Shown here one piece after another: positions 55,124-64,000 of a stretch of DNA of 64,000 nucleotides; position 1 is the first letter of the stretch, and the number at the start of each line of letters is the position of its first letter. The position numbers and the translations under genes were made by a program. Under the pieces are notes generated by a model, which was given only the letters and a program-made list of their open reading frames with translations, was not told where the DNA came from and made no database searches. The DNA is from Crambe crambe (taxonomy: Eukaryota > Porifera > Demospongiae > Poecilosclerida > Crambeidae), in assembly GCA_963924555.1 (NCBI GenBank), contig OZ004593.1, forward strand, positions 1-64,000. The letters are read 5' to 3'.

Positions 55124-58100
55124 CTATAAATTTTCAAAAGCATTTTTGTTCTGCATGGCAGCTTTCTTGATTTCTCTGCCAACAGCCAGAGCCATAGGAG
55201 GTGGCACTGCATTCCCAACTTGTCTGTGTTTATCCAATATGTTTCCAAAGAATTTGTAAGTGTCGGGAAAACCTTGAGAACGAGCACACTCACGCACACT
55301 CACCACACGATGCTGCTCGGGGTGCAATACTCTTCCCTGTGTGCATGCATCATAACTATCATTACTACTGGTATCTGTTGCAGCACAACCAGGAGACTTG
55401 CCTGTTTCCCCATGGGTTCTGGGTTAGTGACAGTGGTTGAGAAAAATCCATCCCATTCCAACCTGCCATAGAGTCCAGCCCAATGGTTGTGGCGGTTACC
55501 AGTGTGTGGAAGACACCACGGAATCAATGTCCCAAATTGCTTGTCCATAGGATCACACGGTTTTCCCTCAGCACAAGAGCACACTCCACGCAGTGATCCA
55601 TTCTTGGCTCTTCCATTCTTATCGTCCTTGTGAGTGTAGCGCCTGTGAACCACACACATCAGAAGTATTGTGGCACCTGCCGAATTACACTCACAGCTTC
55701 TTTGCATATGAACCATCTGATAGTCGCACTTCACTGTTTGGAAGATCCCTCCAGTCTGCTCCTGGAGCCACCGGAATATGACGCATTCGGGCAGCAACCA
55801 ATGGATTCATCTCTTTACAAATGTGATCACACAGAATCGGCTGCAATTGTTTGCCACGAATCTGAAGGTTTTACATACATAAGAGTAAATCCGGTACACT
55901 CCGTTATTTGCTTGAAACGAACCAGTCTTTGGAAGTGAGAACGTGGCTCCCCGTTGTACCCTATCTCACGAGCAGACGCACCATTCTTTATGTCGGGGAG
56001 ATCAGACATGGCATCTCTGACTGTTATGGTACGCAGTGGAGCACTGGACTTTCTAGTTATGTTAGAAGTTATCTGCCAGGAGAGAATGGGTCCTTGCTAT
56101 CATACACGATCAAACCTTGAGCTGCCTACCTTTCTATCATCAACAACAACTGTGAGTTGTACAGCTCGTGGGCTGAAGCAATGAGTGGGCTCTGGATAAT
56201 GGGGTAGCTTTTCTCCAGGAGCAGCTGCCAATATAATAGCTCTGTACATTTCAAAAATAAGATAATGTGGAAAACCAGTGAGGACTCACCGTCTGCGTGT
56301 TTGAGGAACACCATACTGCCCTCCTTGGAGTACCCCAAAAGTGCACTGGTATCCCATTTTTAGCAAACAGCGCAAAGTCAACTTCAGCACCATACTCTTT
56401 TTAAAAGATACAAAATTCCGCACATTCTCCAATAGGAAGAAACGTGGTCGGTAGTAATCACAGTAACTCAAGTAACTGACTACCAGAGAGTTTTTAAACT
56501 GGGAGTATTCTCTTGAATTGAAGCGATTCATGCCACTAAATCCTTGACAAGGTGGTCCTCCACAGAGCAACTCGACTTCACCTTTGTGTGGAAGACGTTG
56601 CCCACGTTCATTGGTTTCTGCTCCCTAAACAATCAGTTCAAAGCAACGAGGACGCTAAAATTTAATTATTACTGACCTCCATGGCAAGTTTAAGTAATGT
56701 GTTGCAGTCATCAGTGAAGACAGTAGCCTCTGGATAATTGAGGCGAAAAGCCTGGGCTGCCGGTTGGTCAATTTCCACAGCCCAAGAGGCTTCAGACACC
56801 CCGCATTGGTGGAAGCCAGCACTCAACCCTGCCAGAAACACAATCACACAGCTGCGTGCATGGTTGCATAATACCTTACCCCCACAGCCAGCAAACACAT
56901 CCAAAGTACGCAACGGCTTGAAAGAGGGAGGGGATTCTCCAATCGGATTAATAGAGTCTTCTGCAATCACTTTTTTCCCTTTTCCTTTTCCTTTTCCCTT
57001 GCCCTGTCAGTAGTCACTTCATAGGATGGGAGTTATGAAATGAAGTTTATTGTACTCTAACCTTGCCCTTGTTTCCAAGCGATCGTGCACTGTGCGGAGG
57101 GTCTATGAAGCACTTGTTGGCACTATCGTATGCTTCAAAAAAGTAAAACCGATCGGCCTTTTCCGTGAACCAGTCGTCTTTATCTCCTTGTATGTCTTCC
57201 CCACAGACAACTTGGCAGGGTCCCAATACCTCATCTGCTCTCACTTCACATTCACCACCACCCCAATACAGCAGATTAAGGTCAGCCTCTGCCGCTGCAC
57301 TTTGACCCTTATGTGTGTCCTCGGGTCTGTAATCGAAATACAAATCCATGAATGGAACAACCTTTGAGTATACATGTACCTGTAGAACATGTCCAGAGTC
57401 AACAGTAGATCTCCCTCACTTTGCTTCCCTGAAGATCTTGAAAAAATCCTTGAAATCCTCCCTACAGTTCATGTACATGAACAATAGCAATTCTCCAACA
57501 AGTGGAATGTGTCGACTCACCTATCTGAAAAGGTTTAGGGACATCAGTATTGCTCCCTTTGACATATTCTGATTTGCGATAAAGTTCAGGATAAGTGACT
57601 TCATCCGATGGGTCGGGCAAAGCATCCTTTCGTGAAGATTTGGATGTCTTGTTGGGGGGTTTGATGGGAAATTTGTGCGTATCACACGGCAAATAGACAG
57701 AATCTCCTACACGATACTCTTGTCCAGCAGAATCAAAACCATTGTACTCTGAAAGATTATTTGCGATTCCAAGAGACTTGCCTATTGCAGTAGGAGGTTG
57801 GGTCTACAACAAGCAAAGGAAGTCGTAGCTACAATGATGGAACCGCAATCATGGCACTCACCTTCTTTTTATTGCGAGTGCAACTCGGACACACTCTACT
57901 TGCAGTCTGGAGATAGTCTGAAGGTGGGTCTTCAAAACGAGCCGTGTCTTGATCATACCACTTCTGGAAGAAAAAGCTGGTTCCATCCTCTTCCATCTTC
58001 TCTTCTTCTTGATCTTTCCCTCCAAGCATGGTCCAATCAGATGAATGGATCATCCTCTGCACACCAACTTTCCCCATCACGGCATCCAGCTGAGTGTCCC

Positions 58101-60605
58101 CACACATATCCACAAGGAATAGTTCACAAGGGTCACTGGTCTCTCCTAAAACAGTCTCTCCCCCACGATTGAGCCAAGCAGCGTGAAATAGCTTTTCTCC
58201 TCCTTGTTCCCACATGGACACCACACGGGCTATGTACAGAGGTTCGTTGGCTTCTTCTGGAGTTATACTGACAGTGTCACCCTCGCAAACCTGTCCGTAC
58301 AAACAGAAAGATTAGTCCACAGCTCAAGATGAACTCGGTCCACTTGCCTCTACATTATTGACGAGCACAGAACTGTAGAAGACTTTGCGTCCCACTTGTT
58401 CCCCATCACTTGTCCACTCGACTCTCTTTTTTTCAGACCGAGCCTTTTTCTTTCCTTTCTTTCCTGGCTCGGGGGAAATTTCTACTCCGGCTTCCTCTTC
58501 TTCTTCTTCTTCAGCTGCCTGGACTGCCATGTTTGGACATTGTCGATGTACGCAGGCTTGCTTGCTCCGCCCACTACCACCAAACTTGATCATATCTTTG
58601 CAGTGCTTGCAGTTGCCACAATCTGGAAGCTGGCAAACCTCACACACACCACAGCGACGACGTTTACGGGCTGTAGATTTCCCTGCCAATTGCTGGCTGA
58701 AAAATTGTTCAAATATATTTCTTACCAAAGGAGTTGTGGTAGCCTGCACCAAAAATTAAATGGTAACTTTGAGCAAGAGTACGCAAAGCTTTACCATAGA
58801 ATGCTTGACTTTCTTTTTCTCTTTATTGCCTCTTGCAGCTCTGCGTGCTGCCCTGCGCTTGCCCAGAGTAACTCCAGCCAACTTGATGAGGGCTCTCATG
58901 CAAGGAGTCACCAGAAGTAGCTCTTCGTCAGCATCTCCAAATTGATCGTAACTTTCCACCTGCTCCACAATAAACTGAGCATGGCGTAACAGATTGTCCT
59001 CGGTGAATCCCATACACCCTATGGATGGAGGAGGGACTGTGGTCTGCAATAAGTACAAATTAACTAGCTGAGTTCCTATGAATGGCTGTGATACTTACTT
59101 CAATTTTATTGAGCAAATCTTCGTATACACCATCTGGATTCTCTTCACAAAACTCAATTACTACCTAAAAGGGCCACCATTGATAATTAGCCGATACTCC
59201 TGACATGAGCACTACCTTGCTGAGGTAAATTTTCTCGTGGACAGTAGCCATGATGGGTTGGTAGGCTGAACTGGGTTCCATCAGCACGTACTCAGCATAA
59301 GCAGTGGTGAAACCAATAAGGGCCTTCTGTCCTCCATCAAACCCAGCAATCCACCACGAGTTGATAGGCCCCAGCTCACGTGTGCTGATTCCATCTGCAG
59401 GATCTGGGTTCTCATCGTAAATGGGCTTAACAAAACCACTAAAGAACAGCTCGATATTTTTCTCCACGAGTCCAGAATCAAATGGACAGAGATGTTTATT
59501 CTTGTCATAGACCCTACAATTTCAAGCCTCTAAATTATTTGTGTTGAATCAAGAACGTTACTCACGTGAAATCAGTTATCTTGTGTTGCGGCAGTTCTGT
59601 GAAGTCAGCCTCCATCGATTGTTCGTTATCACTAAAGATAGAGAGACGGGGATCTGCCAGAGCAATAAATTCCTCCACCTGCACTCGTCACTGTAATCTA
59701 TATTATTCATATCAATTAAGTGCACTTACAGCATTCTCTGGATCCCCAACAAAAACAGCCAAGTCTGGGTCATCCAAATGCTGCCGGCATTGCAAACACC
59801 TGGTAGGAGGCTAAGAGAGAGGACTACTCAGCTAAATTCATGTTGACCTTTAACACCACACACCTCTATCATCACCTCTGTCGTTTTCTTGTTTTTAGAC
59901 TTGGTCTTTTCTTCCTTGCTGTTCTCGATAGATATCCCATTATTCCCCTCCTCACCGTCATCCTGCGCACACCTGGAAGACTCTCCATTGCTCACTTCCT
60001 TGCTGTTCTTGATAGATATCCCCTTATTCTCCTCTTCACCATCATCCTGTGCACACCTGGAAGACTCTCCATTGCTCAACAAAGACTTTCCATTACTCCA
60101 ACACTCTCCATTGTTCCTTGAAGATTCTATGTTGCTCCCCAAAGACTGTCCATTGCTCCCGAAAGACTCCCCGGTGTTTTTGACAGACTCGGGAACTTTT
60201 GCAGTGCTGTCCTCCTTGTTCTCAGAACTCTCTCTAGAAGATTGGTCTTGTATTTCAAACTTTGCTCGCTTTGCAGGTGGGCCTTCATCTGCTTCCTCCA
60301 TCGAGCTGCTGTTTGGCACTTCCTTCTTAACACTAGACATACACTACTAGACTACAGTGAATTGAGTTGCACAAGTCCTTACCCCTTGAACATTTCAGAC
60401 AACTTCATTTGCTTGGAGCTGTTCTTCATAGAAGTTTTGGTTTTACTAGCTTTTCCTGCTTTCTTCTTCCTGTGAGTTTAATATCTCTTAAATATTGCAA
60501 CACATGCTGGCTACAAGACAAAGTAACTGGTTTAACTCCTTACTTTATATCCTGAGTAGAAGAGCTCTCTGAGCCCTCTATCTCCAAACAGCTTCCACCC
60601 AGCAT
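55124..60605 (-). CDS. DNMT1: DNMT1 maintenance DNA methyltransferase
   Basis: Exon 1 (60544-60605), exon 2 (60383-60469) and exon 3 (from 60332) join in phase across introns of 74 and 50 bp. Exon 2 carries [12 protein letters not shown], placed like the PCNA-binding motif of vertebrate DNMT1. Then follow the replication-foci (RFTS) domain (about 59160-59810), a CXXC zinc finger ([24 protein letters not shown], about 58560-58680), BAH1 (about 57860-58300), BAH2 (about 57050-57750) and the catalytic domain: [12 protein letters not shown] (about 56880-56915), [10 protein letters not shown] with catalytic Cys (about 56545), [27 protein letters not shown] and [11 protein letters not shown], to the stop at 55124-55126. 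All key methyltransferase motifs are present, so maintenance CpG methylation is expected in this organism. It lies 100 bp downstream of FIRRM in the same direction. Confidence 0.93.
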
Positions 60606-60705
60606 CACGAACTAGTTTCTAGTTCACCTCCAGCAAAGTAACCTCACTTTCCCAGTTGATTTTCCCGCTTTTTTTGTGTCAAAAGCGCGCCAATACCCCG
60701 CTAGT
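60606..60705 (-). promoter_or_regulatory. FIRRM-DNMT1 spacer with two E2F-type sites
   Basis: The 100 bp between the FIRRM stop and the DNMT1 start contain TTTCCCGC at 60661-60668 and GCGCGCCAA at 60685-60693 (TTGGCGCGC on the coding strand), both matching the E2F consensus TTTSSCGC or its common variant. E2F control fits the S-phase role of DNMT1. Function is inferred from the motifs. Confidence 0.5.
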
Positions 60706-63700
60706 TTAAAAGTGATGATTCAGCAGAAATGATGACACGCTTGCATTTATAGTGGTCAGTTGGTTCAAGACTTGAGTAGAGAGTCCCTCCATAACTTGCA
60801 CTCTGTCCCAAGCAGCTTGCAATTCTGCAACAGCTCTAGCCCCCCTCCCTCTCTGCAGAGTTTTGAGAGGTTGGCCAAGATGGGAAAGCAATAGGCACTC
60901 CGAAAGATTCTTCCCATCATCTTCAAAGGGAATCTGCAACCACGTAGACAATGCATCATTTCACTACACTTGAATTCATTGTTGTGACACCTTGTGTAGG
61001 AAAGCTATGACGAGTTCAGTCAGATGTACAGGTATGCACAACTCCACCATGCTTGGATCAGGTGTCACCTGCAACAACAATCATTCATGTTTGTATGCCG
61101 GTCATGTGTGTACCTCAGCAAATCTTCTGAGTGCATCAAGAGTGTGATGTCTCAAGAGCCAGTGATCAAGGTGCAACAATGAGAGGTAGCACTCGCACAA
61201 AACGCTCACCACTTCTCGGTCCTGTACCAATGTCATGATCTCAAGCTCTCGCTAGAACTTCAACATCGCTAACCTCAACGAGAAGGGAAGAGAACTGCTT
61301 TAGGACATGGCATACAGCTAAGGAGAGTGAAAGACACAGCTTAGAATTGGCAACCAAGGAGAGGTGAGAAGAAACCTACACATGCAAAATTTATACACAC
61401 ACAGGAAGAACTGAGAAAGGGCATGTGTACCTTTACAATATCACAGGGAGGAAGGAGAGGAAGGAGGAAACCAATTAGACGGAGACATAACTCATGACAG
61501 TGTGGAACAGGAAGGGACAGTAATTGGAGACAAACAGATGAGACCTGAGCATTGTCGACACCCAACGAGGATGCACTGCCACTCCATTCATACATTCCAC
61601 ACAAACAATACAGACTGGCACCCTAAAAATGTTTGCCAATTCACAACACTTTGAATTTCCTTCACTTACCAAAGCCTCGTATGTATGCAAGGTGGAGTGT
61701 TGACTCAGTTGGGAAATACTGTCAGTTGCCAAGCGAGGGGCTACACCAGTCAGATTGTCAACATGCAGAAAAGAACCTTTAATATGTGCCCACAACCAGC
61801 TTCTGTGTGATATACAAGTGGAAGAGAGAAGTTCTGACTGTGCAGATGCAGAGAGGAGACTGAATGTCCTGTTGAACAACGAACTCAAGAGAAGAACAGG
61901 CCCAGAGGAGTGGAAAGGAGTCAAGAGTGATAATAGCAAGTCCATAAAGAGCTGGCAGTATGCTTTTGCAACATCACTTCCACCCAATCTTGACAGACAG
62001 CCATGATATTACACACTATCAAACCGTCACTGAAATAAACCTGGCAATGAAGAAGAGAAGGTCAGAGGCCAGCAAACCACTGTAGGGTTGCACTGTACAC
62101 AGGTGAGATAGCAAGTTCCTCTCCTATTCAATGTACAAACATTGATATTTCATAGAATTGTGCAGTAACCAAAACTTACCACACGATGAAGCTGATCTGA
62201 GGACAGGCAACTAATGAAGACGCACATGTGAGAACAGAGAGTTTCGTAGAGAGACAGTAAACTAAGCAAGATGGGGATGGACATAAAGAGTACAATTAAG
62301 TGTCTATGGAGGAGTGGAGATGGTGCCCTACTCACCTCTGAGTTTGTCCATTAGACATCCCTGCAGTTGTCACGAAGGGAAAACTCAATTCAGGGTGACC
62401 TAGGAGCCATGCAAGGCACAACAATGACTTCACATCACTCTACTAGTGCATGTACTAACACTTCTCCACGCACAGGAAAGTGACATCTAACATGCGACAC
62501 GAAGAAGAAGCCTGCACCATTAGATTAGTCACTATAATTACCAGAGAAACACCCACACCACACCCTTAATCACCTCCTCCCTACTGCTGACAGTCTCCAG
62601 ACAATAGCTCCGAATGGATTCTGCAGAAATTGAAACCTCGTGAAGACACACCAAGTATTTCAGCTGCAATGTCACCTGGTAAGAAATGCCAGCGTTTAAA
62701 GAGAGTAGCAAGACAGAGAGCCCATCCACAGTGCTGGCCAGGTGTCACACCTATGGCAACAAGATACAATGACACTTTGAGCAAGCATAAGGACAACTCA
62801 CGTGATGGTTCTAACAAGAGCTGAACAAACATCTGCTCCTTACTCATAATCTCCACAAGAGGTTCATGCTGATGGCAAAAATCTATCACATGTTGATACA
62901 TGTACCACATTCATGTTTTCATGACTCACCAGCAGTAAAAGATTAGCTTCTAAACTGGAGAACGGGGTCGTGTCATCATTTTGTACTGCATTAATCGCTT
63001 GATGGGTGGAAAGCAATAGATCCATGGTGATACCAGCACACTCGGTAACTGCTTTGGGAAAATGAGTCAGCAATCGGACAAGAAGGGAACAAAGGAAACG
63101 ACCACTCTTCAGTCTCTTCTCCAAAAGGGGATCTCCAGGTTTCGTGCTCTGACTAGCAGTGACCGTTATAGCGAGAGAGAGTTGTTGAATGATTGGTAGG
63201 ATGGAAGGACTGGCAGAGGCACCACAAACTAACCGTCCAATACTGCGCCAACAAAACACTAGCAAAGAGGGGTCAAAGTGCAGCGATAGGGAAGCCACTT
63301 CTGTTACTTGTCCAAGCAGAGTTTCCAGGTCAGAATGGCAGCACCACTTCTTCTTTGCAGCTGCATCCAAACAACCCTACGCACGCCACACCTTTGATAA
63401 ATACTATTCCATACTGACTACAATGATATACGTGCCTTTAGCAAGGAGTATGCAGCTTTGAAAAGAAGTCCAAAGTGATGGGCCAGTGCTTGAAACAGGA
63501 CAGTGCCCCCAAGTTCTCCTTGCTGGCAAAATAGTAAAACCTTCTTTACCACATTTAACTGAACAGCAGAGGAAACAGGTGGCGAGAGTGAGGCAATTGT
63601 GGATACACATTTCTCCAGTTGCTGGCACAACAGAATGGCATATCAATGGTTGAAAAAAACACTAGCTAAGAGCTCTCACTTCGACACAACAAAGTGCTGC

Positions 63701-63902
63701 TTTAGTGTCACTGGAGCTAGCAACAGACGTAGGAGAAGTAGGGGAAGAGATGGAGACCTCAGGTTGGATATTTAGCAGGGCCAACAGTCTTCTTTCACAT
63801 GCCTCAAACTCCTCTATTATCTATCATCATGTTATGCATAAGTAACCTATGAGAATGATGAATTCCACATACATTTTCACAGCTCCCTGTCCCATTAGTC
63901 AT
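60706..63902 (-). CDS. FIRRM: FIRRM (C1orf112) homologue, FIGNL1-interacting recombination regulator
   Basis: A multi-exon helical-repeat protein. Probable exon 1 (63873-63902) reads MTNGTGSCEN before a GTATGT donor, and exon 2 continues with EEFEACERRLLALL. Matches to the FIRRM family, in order: FQALAHHFGLLFKAAYSLLKA (about 63430-63500); KRLKSGRFLCSLLVRLLTHFPKA (about 63040-63115); the segment with SRELSLCLLKVSLYLVAIGV (about 62740-62800); LLRHHTLDALRRFAE (about 61115-61165); and VELCIPVHLTELVIAFLHK (about 60995-61055). The C-terminal exon ends VLNQLTTINASVSSFLLNHHF at 60706. In vertebrates this protein binds the AAA ATPase FIGNL1 and removes RAD51 from chromatin during recombination and crosslink repair. 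Several internal exon limits are not resolved. Confidence 0.78.
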
Positions 63903-64000
63903 GCTGCTCCATATAGGTGGGCATTAATTAGAAAGGTGGGCATTAATCAATACCAAGTGTATGATGGCATGCAATGGCAGAACAATTGATGATTCGCCTC
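63903..64000. repeat. FIRRM upstream edge with satellite-like GGTGGGCATTAAT repeat
   Basis: GGTGGGCATTAATTAGAAAG followed by GGTGGGCATTAATC lies at 63917-63949. Its layout closely matches the GGTGGGCGTCAATTAGATAT / GGTGGGCATTAATT pair inside the 746-bp satellite at about 12089-12122. The remaining sequence to the window end shows no gene. Confidence 0.5.

Noticed and set aside
57047-57367. Plus-strand open frames inside DNMT1, COP1, FANCA and other genes
   Set aside because: They are antisense or out-of-frame shadows of exons with clear domain matches.

Overview
The window looks like one end of a chromosome-scale scaffold from an early-branching animal, most likely a demosponge. That identification is an inference. 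It rests on introns of about 50 bp, near-zero intergenic distances, animal signalling genes (VAV, a BCL10-like CARD protein), DNMT1 with CXXC and BAH domains, and an AT-rich repeat background with no bacterial features. No rRNA gene, tRNA gene or CRISPR array was recognised.

Region 1 (1-6816) is an almost perfect hexamer array, (CCCTAG)n on the given strand. Read outward on the G-rich strand it is (GGGCTA)n, which is the animal repeat TTAGGG with one T changed to C. Region 2 (6817-8197) is a four-exon KMT5A/SETD8-like SET-domain gene that starts 205 bp from the array. Region 3 (about 8.4-20.3 kb) is a subtelomeric mosaic of tandem repeats with periods of 83, 110, 27, 746, about 10-20, about 1000, 150, 139, 126 and 203 bp. 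It also holds an interstitial telomere stub and a PHD-like remnant. Region 4 (20.4-22.6 kb) is an unrecognised multi-exon gene.

Region 5 (about 24-37.9 kb) is a mobile-element graveyard. It holds a TA-flanked fold-back MITE, a broken hAT-like transposase, a 1,024-bp element with 9-bp target duplications, and a 1,009-bp element with 5-bp duplications. That last element sits exactly on the left end of a 3.8-kb ISL2EU-like transposon, which carries a broken THAP/DDE transposase and a broken SWIM/YqaJ/PHD ORF. Next come a hairpin-forming minisatellite with a MITE inside it and a cluster of perfect palindromes.

Region 6 (38.5-64 kb) is an extremely compact array of eight conserved genes: VAV(-), BCL10-like(+), FANCA(+), XRCC4(-), TM2D2(+), COP1(+), DNMT1(-), FIRRM/C1orf112(-). 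Apart from the 382-bp VAV/BCL10 divergent promoter, gaps between coding regions are 116 bp or less. The FANCA and XRCC4 coding ends overlap by 9 bp. Three genes act in DNA repair (FANCA, XRCC4, FIRRM) and DNMT1 acts at replication. VAV and the BCL10-like gene are placed head to head and, by family knowledge, act in one immune-type signalling route. Short introns, shared promoters and overlapping ends suggest neighbouring genes are co-constrained, but co-regulation is not shown by sequence alone.
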